Shown in pieces: positions 33,678 to 44,362 of a stretch of DNA of 64,000 bases. The notes beneath the pieces were generated by a model, which searched no databases, was not told the DNA's origin, and saw nothing but the letters and a program-made list of their open reading frames with translations. A program made the position numbers and the translations under genes. Source of the DNA: Brevibacterium oceani (GTDB taxonomy: Bacteria > Actinomycetota > Actinomycetes > Actinomycetales > Brevibacteriaceae). The stretch's first letter is position 1. The number at the start of each line of letters is the position of its first letter. Location of the stretch: assembly GCF_013623835.1 (NCBI RefSeq), contig NZ_JABKDE010000005.1, positions 1 to 64,000 of the forward strand, written 5' to 3'.

Positions 33678-34850
33678 TCAGCCTCGGTGCGCGGTGTCCC
33701 AGGCGGGAAAGTCGTCGGGATACTCCAGCCAGGCCATCGGTCCGGCAAGCAGCTCAGCGTCGGTGAGCACAGCGCGTTCCAGCGCTTCCCGCAGCCCCGC
33801 CTCGTCGAGGTCGACGCCGATGAAGGCCAACTCCTGCCCCAGCGCCAACAGTTCGGCCCCCTCGCCGAGGTAGGGCCCGGCCGTCAGCGGTGCGAGCATG
33901 AGTCGCGTCGCCGTCTGATCCCAGTGCGCCGTCACGTAGGGTCGCGATGCCAGGCGCGCGAATCCCGCCGACCGGACGATGCGTCCCCAACAGCCATCAC
34001 CGAGCGCGGCGGTGAGCACTGCCTGCAGTCGCTGCGGATGGAAGGGCCGGGCCTGTTCATAGCGGAAGCCTGAGGCGCGCGCGGAGCCCGCGGTGCCTGG
34101 GAGGTCTGCGACGGAATCGTCGGCGCCAGGGCGGGCGCCCCCGGGCTGGTTGTCGTCGGTCCAGGCACCTCCCGGATATGCAGGAGTTGGGAACTCCGAA
34201 TTCAGCAGCGCCGTCCACCCGGCCGAGGGCGGTCGATGAGTGAAGTCCCAGCACACGGGCTCGTGCACCGCTCCGGGGTCGAGGACGAATCGATGAGCCT
34301 CGGGGGCGAGATGAGCGATGAGGTCGACCGCCTCGGCGAATTCGTGCGCTGGGGCATCGCCGGATTCGTGCGCTGGATCCTCAGGACCGATCGGACCCAG
34401 CAGGGCCAGGGTCGAGGCGAACTCGACCTGACCGACGAGCCGAACGCAGCGGTCCTCCTCTTCGAGGTCGCCGGACAGGCACGTGAGGTCGACGACGCAG
34501 ACGAGGTCACTGAGCACCGCCGGCGAATCGGCCGCACTCATCGCCCCGATCACCTCCGGGCAGGCAGTGTCGCCCGCGTATTCGAGGACGAATCCGCGGA
34601 TGTCCGCGGTCATTCCGAGGAGGCCGACGAGGCGGTCGATGGCGTCGATGCCCTGCTCGGTCTGCTCGGCGGGCACAAATACATAACCCCGGGCCTTAGC
34701 CAAGTCCATCGCATAGCGGCGACGCTCGTGAGCACAGAGCCCGACCACGGCGATCGCGTCGATTCCGGCCACCACCGGCCCCTGCACTCGGTCAACCGGC
34801 CTCTGCGCCCGTCCGGTCGGCTCACCTGATCGTTCGGCTGGCTCCTGCAT
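33678..34850 (-). CDS. COG0523-like protein without P-loop, possible Mrf-type ribosome factor
   Basis: 390 aa from the ATG at 34,850, chosen because GGAAGG lies 6-7 nt upstream; earlier starts fall inside the upstream palindrome. The C-terminal half is CobW_C-like (FRYEQARPFHPQRLQAVL, GCWGRIVRSAGFARLASRP). The N-terminal half follows the COG0523 order (VVDLTCLSGD, VGQVEFASTLALLGPI), but the P-loop position reads AIAVVGLCAHERRRYAMDLA without GxxGxGK(T/S), and the CxCC motif is missing. In mycobacteria a COG0523-like protein of the Zur regulon, Mrf, next to zinc-free ribosomal proteins recruits the hibernation factor. The divergent zinc-free L36 gene makes this a candidate; the assignment is inference. 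Confidence 0.6.
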   Translation of the reverse strand: MQEPAERSGEPTGRAQRPVDRVQGPVVAGIDAIAVVGLCAHERRRYAMDLAKARGYVFVPAEQTEQGIDAIDRLVGLLGMTADIRGFVLEYAGDTACPEVIGAMSAADSPAVLSDLVCVVDLTCLSGDLEEEDRCVRLVGQVEFASTLALLGPIGPEDPAHESGDAPAHEFAEAVDLIAHLAPEAHRFVLDPGAVHEPVCWDFTHRPPSAGWTALLNSEFPTPAYPGGAWTDDNQPGGARPGADDSVADLPGTAGSARASGFRYEQARPFHPQRLQAVLTAALGDGCWGRIVRSAGFARLASRPYVTAHWDQTATRLMLAPLTAGPYLGEGAELLALGQELAFIGVDLDEAGLREALERAVLTDAELLAGPMAWLEYPDDFPAWDTAHRG

Positions 34851-34874
34851 TCGCATCCTTCCCACTGAGGTCAT

Positions 34875-34895
34875 AGTATTATCGTTAATAATACT
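34875..34895. promoter_or_regulatory. 8-bp inverted repeat, candidate Zur box for rpmJ and the COG0523-like gene
   Basis: AGTATTAT, CGTTA, ATAATACT: perfect 8-bp arms in the 69-bp spacer between the two divergent genes, 25 bp from each start codon. A/T-rich dyads with an ATTAT core are typical of Zur sites. Confidence 0.6.
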
Positions 34896-34919
34896 CATTC
34901 TCACCAAGGAGTCACAGCC

Positions 34920-35042
34920 ATGAAGGTTCGCAATTCCCTCCGCTCACTGAAGTCGCAGCCGGGTTCACAGGTGGTGCGTCGGCGCGGACGCGTCTTCGTC
35001 ATCAACAAGAAGAATCCGAAGTTCAAGGCCCGGCAGGGCTGA
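34920..35042 (+). CDS. rpmJ: 50S ribosomal protein bL36, zinc-free (type B) form
   Basis: 40 aa: [20 protein letters not shown] continuing [20 protein letters not shown]. The four metal ligands (C-x2-C...C-x4-H) of the zinc form are absent, so this is the C-minus paralogue (ykgO type) that replaces the zinc form when zinc is short. AAGGAG lies 8-9 nt before the ATG. It is too small for usual gene cut-offs. The dyad at 34,875-34,895 precedes it. Confidence 0.93.
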   Translation: MKVRNSLRSLKSQPGSQVVRRRGRVFVINKKNPKFKARQG

Positions 35043-35074
35043 GAGGCCTCGCCGTCCGACAGCGCCTGCGGCTT

Positions 35075-35124
35075 GGTGACGCGACACCAGCTTGGTGCAT
35101 GGACCAGGCTGGTGTCGCGTCACC
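35075..35124. terminator. 17-bp perfect hairpin after rpmJ
   Basis: GGTGACGCGACACCAGC at 35,075-35,091 is exactly complementary to 35,108-35,124. The 16-nt inner part can pair further (TGGT...ACCA). It begins 32 bp after rpmJ and lies between rpmJ and the convergent MobA-like gene. The remaining sequence to 35,267 shows no convincing gene. Confidence 0.7.
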
Positions 35125-35267
35125 GAGCGGTCGAGCGGCTCAGCCTCGGTCGAACAGCTCCGGGACACCTCGACGAGCCTGCGCGTCTGGCGGATATGGG
35201 CGGCCATGACCGCCTCAGCGGATTCGACGGCCGCCCCCATCGGCGGCCGCTTCAGGGACCGCATCGG

Positions 35268-35975
35268 TCACTCCAGCCGGGCTCGGATCTCGTCGAGCTC
35301 GGCTGCGGTGTCGAAATCGCTCACCACGTTCGGATCGACGTCGACGACGGCGGGGTCGAACCCGGCGAAGAGGCGCTTGACCGCTCCGTCAGTGGGGTCG
35401 CCGATGTCGGCCAGGCGAGCGCGCAGCAGTTCGGTCGGCCACGCGGCACAGAGGAACTGCGTCTTCCCCCGGTCGTCCGTACCCGTGGCCGGTCCGCCGT
35501 TCGCCCTGCAGGTGCGGATGAGCTCGCCGAGGTGGCCCGTCGTGATCATCGGCATGTCCCCAGCGAGGATGAGAGTGACGCCTGCAGGCGGCGCGACCCC
35601 GTCTGCCGGCGGGATCAACGTTGCGTCGGCGGGCGGCATCGCCGACGCAGCCTGCTGGATCGCCGCGACGGCGGCCGCGATCCCGGCCAGGGGTCCGGCG
35701 AAGGCGGGGTCCTCCCGGACCTCGCACACGTCGTCCCGCTCCGTCTCCGAGAGGCCGTCCAAAGGTCCGGCCACCCACACCCCAACGCCAACACCGGCGC
35801 CGGCGCCGCGCACGTTCGACCCGTCGGCGCCGATGTCGGCACCGTCGTCGAGACCGCGGATACTTGCGAGAATCCGCGAGATCGTCGACCTTCCGCCCAC
35901 GGCAACGCCGGGTTTATGAACGCCGTCGAACCTCCGGGAGCGCCCGCCGGTGAGAATGATCGCGTTGACCGTCAT
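35268..35975 (-). CDS. MobA-like molybdenum-cofactor guanylyltransferase / NTP transferase
   Basis: 235 aa from the ATG at 35,975 (MTVNAIILTGGRSRRFDGVHK), the standard MobA N-terminus with the LTGGxSRRxGxxK nucleotide-binding motif. Further motifs: DPAFAGPLAGIAAAV, LILAGDMPMIT (metal-binding Asp) and QFLCAAWPTELL. The loop between VWVAGPLDG and GVTLILAG is enlarged by about 30 Ala/Pro/Asp-rich residues. TACGAT ends 6 nt before the ATG, so the gene may be leaderless. No other moa/mob genes are nearby, so the exact substrate is not certain. Confidence 0.8.
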   Translation of the reverse strand: MTVNAIILTGGRSRRFDGVHKPGVAVGGRSTISRILASIRGLDDGADIGADGSNVRGAGAGVGVGVWVAGPLDGLSETERDDVCEVREDPAFAGPLAGIAAAVAAIQQAASAMPPADATLIPPADGVAPPAGVTLILAGDMPMITTGHLGELIRTCRANGGPATGTDDRGKTQFLCAAWPTELLRARLADIGDPTDGAVKRLFAGFDPAVVDVDPNVVSDFDTAAELDEIRARLE

Positions 35976-36193
35976 GCTTCGATCGTACCGACCGACAGAA
36001 TCCCGATCGATCTCCGTCACCGATCCCACCGACCGCCGCCCTCACCAACCGCCCACACCGCACTCACCGACCCGCGACAACGAAATCCGCAACGCGAGCC
36101 AAGCGAATCGGCGCTAGTCTGGGCGGGAACACACCCACCTCGCGCACGCACCGTCGGGTGCGCCGCGCACCGTCGAGTGCCCGAAGGATGAAT

Positions 36194-37918
36194 ATGTCGA
36201 AGTTCGATGTCGTCGAAGCGTCCATCGCCGAACTGCGAGCCGCCCTCGAGGACGGCAGCACCACCTCGGTGGAGCTCGTCGAGGCCTATCAGGACCGGAT
36301 CGCGGCCTTCGATGCACCCGACACCGAGACCAGACTCAACTCTGTCATCGTGGCCAATCCGCAGGCCCTCGCCGAGGCGGCCGCCTCCGACGAACGGCGA
36401 GCGAACGGTGACGTGCGCGGCCCCCTCGACGGAATCCCGTACACGGCAAAGGATTCGTACATGGTCGCCGGTCTCACCGTCGCCTCCGGATCCCCGGCGT
36501 TTTCCGACCTCGTCGCACAGAAGGATGCCTTCACGATCGAACGGCTGCGTGCCGGCGGAGCCATCTGCCTGGGGCTGACGAACATGCCGCCGATGGCCAA
36601 CGGCGGCATGCAGCGCGGACTCTACGGTCGCGCCGAGAGCCCCTACAACGCCGACTGGCTGACCAGTGCCTTCGCCTCCGGATCGTCGAACGGGTCGGGC
36701 ACGGCCACGACGGCGAGCTTCGCAGCCTTCGGCCTCGGCGAGGAGACGTGGTCCTCGGGCCGGGCACCGGCCTCGCACAATGCGCTCATCGCCTACACCC
36801 CCTCCCGCGGGGTCATCAGCGTGCGCGGCAACTGGCCGCTCGTGCCGACGATGGACGTCGTCGTCCCCCACACCCGCACGATGGCCGACCTCGTCGAAGT
36901 CCTCGACGTCATCGTCGGTGATGACGCTGAGACCCGCGGGGATTTCTGGCGCGTCCAGCCATGGGTGGAGATCCCTGCCGCGAGTACCGTGCGCCCGGAT
37001 TCCTACGCCTCACTGCTGCCGAGAAGCGCCGAGGCGGCCCGCGCGGTGCTCGCCGGGAAGCGCCTCGGGGTGCCGCGGATGTACATCAACGCCGATGAGG
37101 AGGCGGGGACGAACCCGGACGGCGGCATCGGCGGGCCCACGGGCGGACGGATCGACACCCGCGCCTCGGTGATGGAGGCGTGGGAGGCCGCGCGGGCCGA
37201 TCTCGAGGCAGTCGGCGCCGAGGTGGTCGACACGGATTTCCCGGTCGTGAGCAATTACGAGGGCGACCGCCTCGGCGCTCCGACGATCAGCACTCGTGGT
37301 CTCGTCTCGCCCGCCTACCTCGACCGGGAGATCAACGATCTCTCCTCGTGGGCGTGGGACGACTTCCTCTCAGCCAACGGAGATCCGAACCTGAACACCC
37401 TCGCTGAGGTGGACGGAGCGTCGATCTTCCCGCATCCGGCAGGTGCGCTGCCCGATCGGTACACAGGCTTCGACGATGACATCGCTACCTACCCCGAGCA
37501 GGTGCGGACCAATGGGTACACATCGGTCACGGACATTCCCGAACTCGAGTCCGGTGTGCGCGGACTCGAGGAGACGAGGCGGGTCGACCTCGAGGAGTGG
37601 ATGGATGCCAACGGTCTCGACGCGGTGATCTTCCCGGCGATGGCCGATGTGGGTCCGGCGGATATGGACGTCAATGAGGCCTCGGCGGATCTCGGGTGGC
37701 GCAACGGAACCTGGGTGGCCAACGGCAACCTCGTGCCCCGCCACCTCGGCATCCCCTCAGTGACGGTGCCGATGGGCACGATGGGCGACACCGGGATTCC
37801 GGTGGGTCTGACGATCGCCGGTCGCGGCTGGGACGATTCCGCTCTCATCGAGATCGCTGCCGCATTCGAGGCCACGGGCGACCGGCGCGAGATGCCGTCG
37901 CGAACGCCGAGGCTGTAG
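36194..37918 (+). CDS. amidase (amidase signature family)
   Basis: 574 aa from the ATG at 36,194 with GAAGGA upstream. Amidase-signature fold: catalytic Lys in DGIPYTAKDSYM (about residue 91), the glycine/serine-rich ASGSSNGSGTATTASFAAFG with the cis-Ser, and the nucleophile Ser within GLGEETWSSGRAPASHN, where the more common TDTGGSIR is replaced. The C-terminal VTVPMGTMGDTGIPVGLTIA is typical. It hydrolyses a carboxamide to acid and ammonia; the substrate is unknown. It is longer than GatA and not part of a gatCAB cluster. Confidence 0.85.
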   Translation: MSKFDVVEASIAELRAALEDGSTTSVELVEAYQDRIAAFDAPDTETRLNSVIVANPQALAEAAASDERRANGDVRGPLDGIPYTAKDSYMVAGLTVASGSPAFSDLVAQKDAFTIERLRAGGAICLGLTNMPPMANGGMQRGLYGRAESPYNADWLTSAFASGSSNGSGTATTASFAAFGLGEETWSSGRAPASHNALIAYTPSRGVISVRGNWPLVPTMDVVVPHTRTMADLVEVLDVIVGDDAETRGDFWRVQPWVEIPAASTVRPDSYASLLPRSAEAARAVLAGKRLGVPRMYINADEEAGTNPDGGIGGPTGGRIDTRASVMEAWEAARADLEAVGAEVVDTDFPVVSNYEGDRLGAPTISTRGLVSPAYLDREINDLSSWAWDDFLSANGDPNLNTLAEVDGASIFPHPAGALPDRYTGFDDDIATYPEQVRTNGYTSVTDIPELESGVRGLEETRRVDLEEWMDANGLDAVIFPAMADVGPADMDVNEASADLGWRNGTWVANGNLVPRHLGIPSVTVPMGTMGDTGIPVGLTIAGRGWDDSALIEIAAAFEATGDRREMPSRTPRL

Positions 37919-37925
37919 GACTCCG

Positions 37926-38636
37926 TCAGCCCTTGGCTTCCAGATCCCGCCGGCGCCTCGCGGCGTCACGCAGCTGCATCCACCCGGCGAGGATGAACCA
38001 CAGAAGGAACGGGTAGGCGGCGATGCGTTCGATGATGCCGATCGGCAGTCCCCACTCCTCGGGAAGGGCCATGAGCACGGTCCCGATGAGGCCGAACACT
38101 GCCAGACCGGTCGTCAGAACGCCGAATTCGGCCCGCCCGATCCATCGCTTCTCCGGCCGCCGGATCAGCGCGATACCGGCTGCGAGAAGGCCGAGGTTCT
38201 GCACCGCGGCGCCGCCGAAGCCGAACACCGCGTGGGTGGTGGGGTCGATGTCGGCGGGGACCATTCCGGTTCCGGCCAGCAGGATGCCGCCGCCGGCGAG
38301 CAGGAACGACCCGCACCGACCCCAGACGGTCGGGGCGATCCAGTCGTGCCAGACGAAGGCGATGATCGCGAGCATCGCTCCGGCGATGATGGCGACCCCG
38401 TTGACAAGCGGGTGGGCCGGTGAACACACTTCGATCGGTGATTCGGCGTCGCCCCACTCCCCGCATCCGGTCATGCCCAGGTGGCTGATCGACTGCTGCG
38501 CGAAGGAGTAGGACCCTTCGGAGACCAGTGCGGCGGGGATCTCGATGAGGATGGCGAGCACGCCGGCGAGCACGGCGAGGAGTGCCCACACCCGCTCGGG
38601 TTTGGGCGAAACGCGAATGGTGCCGGACCCGGCCAC
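37926..38636 (-). CDS. DUF998 membrane protein
   Basis: 236 aa from the GTG at 38,636 (GGAGGG 6 nt upstream; a TTG at 38,657 is less likely). Six hydrophobic segments, with the DUF998 pattern SYSFAQQSISHLGMTGCGEW after helix 1 and GTGMVPADIDPTTHAVFGFG in the middle. Function unknown. It converges on the amidase gene with 7 bp between their ends. Confidence 0.75.
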   Translation of the reverse strand: MAGSGTIRVSPKPERVWALLAVLAGVLAILIEIPAALVSEGSYSFAQQSISHLGMTGCGEWGDAESPIEVCSPAHPLVNGVAIIAGAMLAIIAFVWHDWIAPTVWGRCGSFLLAGGGILLAGTGMVPADIDPTTHAVFGFGGAAVQNLGLLAAGIALIRRPEKRWIGRAEFGVLTTGLAVFGLIGTVLMALPEEWGLPIGIIERIAAYPFLLWFILAGWMQLRDAARRRRDLEAKG

Positions 38637-38759
38637 CTCGGTCCCTCCGTGTGACAACCTCGGATGCTGTTTACGCTATCACTGCGGCAGCCTGAAACCT
38701 TCTGGTGAACCTGCAGCACCCCTGGCGTGTCGGGCCGTCGAGGTGGAACAGTGTTGCCC

Positions 38760-39533
38760 ATGGTCGATTTTACGGTTCTCGCCGAACGCGCCTTCACACT
38801 GCTGCAGGGACATCACCAGGACGATCCGCTCGTGCTGCCGACCGTCTGGGACGCCTGGTCAGCCCGCGCCATGGTCGACGTCGGGTTCAACGCCCTGAGC
38901 ATCGGCTCCCATCCGTTGGCCGATTCGCTCGGCCACGGCGACGGGGAGAACATGACGCTCGAGCAGGCGCTCGAGGGGATCTCACGCATCACCTCCGCGG
39001 TGGATGTGCCGGTCACCGCGGACCTCGAGTCCGGCTACGACACCCCTGCTCCCGAGCTCATCGCCGGACTCCTCGAGGCCGGTGCCGTGGGCGTGAACAT
39101 CGAAGACACCGTCCACAGTCGGGGCAGCATGCGCAGTCCGGAGGAGCACGCCGAGTACATCTGGAGCCTCCGCCAGGCCGCCGAGGCCCAACGCGTGCAC
39201 GTCGTCATCAATGCCCGCACCGACGTATTCAAATACCCGGGCGACTTCGAGGATCCCACCGCCGAGGTGGTCCGCCGCCTGCGTCTGTGCACCGAGGCGG
39301 GCGCGGACTCCGTCTACCCCGTACGACTGCCCGATGTGGGCACGCTCAAGTCGATCCTCGCTCAGATCACACTGCCGCTCAACGTCACTGCACACCCGAT
39401 CAAGGGAGCCGTTCCCGAGGAGCTCGACCTCGCTCAGCTCGGCGAGCTCGGAGTCAGCCGCGTGACCTTCGGCCCGTTGCTGCAGGCGGCACTGACCGAC
39501 TGCTTCTCCGATTTCACCCGAACCTGGAGGTAG
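38760..39533 (+). CDS. isocitrate lyase / PEP mutase superfamily protein
   Basis: 257 aa from the ATG at 38,760. TIM-barrel signatures of the family: LPTVWDAWSARAMVDVGFNA, ALSIGSHPLADSLG, VPVTADLESGYD (metal-binding DxES), GVNIEDTVH and VINARTDVF. The KKCGH cysteine motif of isocitrate lyase is absent, so it is not a true ICL; members of this branch include oxaloacetate decarboxylases, 2-methylisocitrate lyase-like and phosphonomutase-like enzymes. Followed by a VOC gene on the same strand. Confidence 0.85.
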   Translation: MVDFTVLAERAFTLLQGHHQDDPLVLPTVWDAWSARAMVDVGFNALSIGSHPLADSLGHGDGENMTLEQALEGISRITSAVDVPVTADLESGYDTPAPELIAGLLEAGAVGVNIEDTVHSRGSMRSPEEHAEYIWSLRQAAEAQRVHVVINARTDVFKYPGDFEDPTAEVVRRLRLCTEAGADSVYPVRLPDVGTLKSILAQITLPLNVTAHPIKGAVPEELDLAQLGELGVSRVTFGPLLQAALTDCFSDFTRTWR

Positions 39534-39623
39534 CCCCGCCCCGACGAGCACGACCGATTCCACCGACGCTCCTGTCCGGCACCACCGATGAGCACGACAC
39601 ACCCCATCAATTGAGGAGATGCA

Positions 39624-40385
39624 ATGCCAGTCAATCCCCGTGAGGGCCAGCCCATCTGGATCGACTACACGTGCCACGAGTTCGAGTCCACGACGAAGTT
39701 CTACTCGGAGATCTTCGGGTGGGAGTTCACCGATCAAGGCCCGGATTTCGGCCACTACAACATGATCACAAAGGACGGAACGACCATCGGCGGTGCCATG
39801 CGCGCGGTCAATATGGACGGCACCCCGAATCCGCTGATCCCGGCGATGTGGACGACCTACCTCCACACGGCCGACATCACCGCCGTCTACGGCAAGGCAC
39901 TCGAGGCCGGTGCCGCGCCGGTCGTCGACCCCATGGCTGTCGGGCCGTTGGGACACATGGGAGTGATCACCGACCCCACCGGAGCCGGCGTCGGACTGTG
40001 GCAGCCGGGAGAGTTCACCGGTTTCGACACGCCACTGACTCCGGGAACTCCGGTGTGGTTCGAGCTGATGACGCTCAACTACCAGCTCGCCCTCGAGTTC
40101 TACCGGGACGTCTTCTCATTCGACATCACCGAGATGGAGGGATACCCGTACGCAACCCACGGAGCCGACGAAGACGCTGTCGCAGGGATCTGCGACGCCA
40201 GCCAATGGACCCAGGTGTCGTACTGGCGGCATTACATCAACGTCGAGGACACCGACGCCACGGCCACACGAATCAGTGAACTCGGCGGCACGATCCTCGC
40301 CGGTCCCGAAAGCTCGCCCTATGGCAGGATCGCCACTGTCGCCGATCCCGAAGGAGCGACGTTCCAGCTCCAGCAGAACCCGTAA
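39624..40385 (+). CDS. VOC-family protein with two glyoxalase-like domains
   Basis: 253 aa, start preceded by GAGGAGA. Two tandem VOC domains: the first from about residue 11 (IWIDYTCHEFESTTKFYSEI, FGWEF) to 120 (ITDPTGAGVGLWQP), the second from about 135 (PVWFELMTLNYQLALEFYRD, VFSF) to the end (VADPEGATFQLQ). This matches the actinobacterial two-domain family often annotated as hydroxylase or antibiotic-resistance related. The usual metal ligands are only partly kept. Function unknown. Confidence 0.85.
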   Translation: MPVNPREGQPIWIDYTCHEFESTTKFYSEIFGWEFTDQGPDFGHYNMITKDGTTIGGAMRAVNMDGTPNPLIPAMWTTYLHTADITAVYGKALEAGAAPVVDPMAVGPLGHMGVITDPTGAGVGLWQPGEFTGFDTPLTPGTPVWFELMTLNYQLALEFYRDVFSFDITEMEGYPYATHGADEDAVAGICDASQWTQVSYWRHYINVEDTDATATRISELGGTILAGPESSPYGRIATVADPEGATFQLQQNP

Positions 40386-40404
40386 GCCCTGGTCTGTCGC
40401 ATCG

Positions 40405-40907
40405 ATGACCGCACCGCAGGCGGGTGATGCCGACCGACTCGCACCGCTGCGGCGGCGTCTCCTCAGCCTCGGGGTTGGGGAGATCGTCGCCGCAGCGGTC
40501 TTCGCTGTCGTCCCGTCCTGGCTGCCGTTCATTGCTGCTGACGGCGCCGAGGCGGCGCTGTGGTTCTCGCTGTCCCCGCTGCTCTTCGTGCTCGTCCAGG
40601 GCGGGCGTATTGGCTGCTCGCCCGGCACCACCTTCCCGAGCCGATTCCGCGAGCGGTCGCTCGCATCTACCAGTGTTTTCGGATCCTCGATCCGGTGCTG
40701 CTCCTCGCCTGCACCGTCGGTGCCATCGTCATGTGGCCGGGCATGAGCCTGAGCGCGTTCGTCATCGTGGTCGTCTGGCTGTTCGCGGTGGCCGAATACA
40801 TCAACTACTTCCACATCCGGCTGTCATACCCGTGGCAGACGTGGACTTCGCAGATCGGCCGATGGTCGACACCGAGGCTGGCCCGGGATCTGCGGCGGGC
40901 TGTCTGA
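40405..40907 (+). pseudogene. small membrane protein gene with a frameshift
   Basis: The first part from the ATG at 40,405 (GVGEIVAAAVFAVVPSWLPF, LWFSLSPLLFVLVQGG) and the second part in another frame from about 40,600 (AYWLLARHHLPEPIPRAVAR, IYQCFRILDPVLLLACTVGA, then YINYFHIRLSYPWQTW) together make one about 168-aa protein with four hydrophobic segments. The shift occurs near the G-rich run GGGCGGGCG (40,597-40,605) and corresponds to one missing base. It may be a real lesion or a base error in the G-run. Confidence 0.6.
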
Positions 40908-40910
40908 GCC

Positions 40911-43040
<2,130 letters not shown>

Positions 43041-43098
43041 GGGGCCAGTCTAGGTCGAGGCACTGACGCGGCCTCTGTCCGACCACCTCGGCGGCGGA

Positions 43099-43572
43099 TC
43101 AGCGCAGCGCGAGCTCGATGCCCAGGGTCGCGAGCACTCCGAAGAGCACGCCCCAGAGAATGATCGAGATGATCTGCCAGACGGCGACGACGTTGCGGTT
43201 GGCACCGAAGCCGACCATCGCCGAGGACGTGATCTGCGAGGGCAGGAGGGTCTGGCCGAGCAGCGAGACGCCGGGGACACCGAACTTGTCGAACATGCGC
43301 TTGAGCCGCTGCCGCTTCGGCTTCTCGTCGACCTCCTTGTTCTTCGTCGCCTTGTCGCGGATAGCTCCTGCACCGTAGACGAAGATCAGCATCGAGACGA
43401 CGTTGCCGATCACCGCGACGAGGACCGCGATGACAGGGTGGAGGCCGATGGCGACACCGATGACCGCACCGAAGTAGGACTCGACGAACGGGATCGCGGA
43501 GGCGAGCATGACGCCCACCCACTGCAGCCAGTCGGGGAATGATGCGGCGAAGTTCTGAATGCTCTCGATCAT
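43099..43572 (-). CDS. small membrane protein (small multidrug export-like, PF06695 type)
   Basis: 157 aa from the ATG at 43,572 (MIESIQNFAASFPDWLQWVG); a GTG at 43,635 would add 21 residues. About four hydrophobic segments: VMLASAIPFVESYFGAVIGV, GLHPVIAVLVAVIGNVVSML, SQITSSAMVGFGANR and ISIILWGVLFGVLATLG. The AxxPFxE...GAxxG pattern fits the small multidrug-export-like family. A basic loop lies in the middle. The divergent TetR gene and the dyad between them suggest substrate-induced expression. Function not proven. Confidence 0.65.
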   Translation of the reverse strand: MIESIQNFAASFPDWLQWVGVMLASAIPFVESYFGAVIGVAIGLHPVIAVLVAVIGNVVSMLIFVYGAGAIRDKATKNKEVDEKPKRQRLKRMFDKFGVPGVSLLGQTLLPSQITSSAMVGFGANRNVVAVWQIISIILWGVLFGVLATLGIELALR

Positions 43573-43643
43573 GGGGCTCAGCTTTCGTTTCGGGGCCTCT
43601 GGTCGTTCGGGCACTTTATTGTTCGAACGCCGCACCTGATTGC

Positions 43644-43671
43644 TAGTACAGCGTGCCAGTACGTTGTACTA
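43644..43671. promoter_or_regulatory. TetR operator candidate
   Basis: TAGTACA (43,644-43,650) and TGTACTA (43,665-43,671) are perfect inverted arms with a 14-bp spacer that itself contains CCAGTACG. The dyad lies between the TetR gene and the membrane protein gene. Confidence 0.55.
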
Positions 43672-43718
43672 TACAGTGAACGAGACCAGCGCTGTCAAGG
43701 ATGGAGCAAGGAGGACGA

Positions 43719-44300
43719 ATGTCGAAGCGTGATGACATCATCGCCGCCGCGATCAGGTTGGCCGAGAACTCGGAGCCCGGCCAGGCGAACCTCAGCGTGC
43801 GCGCGGTCGCCCAGGAAGCAGGCGTCGGAGCATCGACGCTGCGCCACTACTTCCCGACACAGTCCGATCTCCACGAGGCGGTTGCGCGCAAGTCGATCGA
43901 CACCGTCATCAATGACTTCTCGATCGCCGATTCGACGATCGATCCCGTCGATCGCCTCTACGAGTGCTGCGCTCAGTTCCTGCCGACTCACGAGCACAGG
44001 GACATCCAACTCGAGGTCTGGTTCTCCATGCACCTACGCGCACTCGGACCCGAGCCTCGCGCTGTCTCGCGCCGACTCCTCGAGCACGGTCACACGGTCA
44101 CCTATGACAGCATGCACCAATGGCTGAACCGCCTCGCCGACGAAGGGCACATAGCCGCAGACGAGGTGGATCCGATCGCAAAGGCACTCTTCACGACCGT
44201 CGACGGAATCGCCCTGCATTCGATCATCACGCCGGAGACCATGACCGTCGACGTCGCACACGCGCAGCTCAGGTGGATGATCGAGAAACTCCTCAGCTGA
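43719..44300 (+). CDS. TetR-family regulator
   Basis: 193 aa from the ATG at 43,719 with AAGGAGG upstream. HTH at residues about 5-50 (IIAAAIRLAENSEPGQANLS, VRAVAQEAGVGASTLRHYFP). The C-terminal part (IQLEVWFSMHLRALGPEPRA; DEVDPIAKALFTTVDGIAL) fits the BetI-like TetR_C branch. Divergent from the small membrane protein, which it probably represses. Confidence 0.88.
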   Translation: MSKRDDIIAAAIRLAENSEPGQANLSVRAVAQEAGVGASTLRHYFPTQSDLHEAVARKSIDTVINDFSIADSTIDPVDRLYECCAQFLPTHEHRDIQLEVWFSMHLRALGPEPRAVSRRLLEHGHTVTYDSMHQWLNRLADEGHIAADEVDPIAKALFTTVDGIALHSIITPETMTVDVAHAQLRWMIEKLLS

Positions 44301-44362
44301 GCGTCACAGCCAAATACAAGGGTCACCAAGGCCGTGTCAGTGCCGTTCATAGACTTAGAAGC

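Noticed and set aside
34965-35264. Small minus-strand frame directly after the MobA-like gene (MRSLKRPPMGAAVES...)
   Set aside because: It starts 3 bp after the MobA-like stop, but runs through the 17-bp hairpin and antisense into rpmJ; no family recognised.
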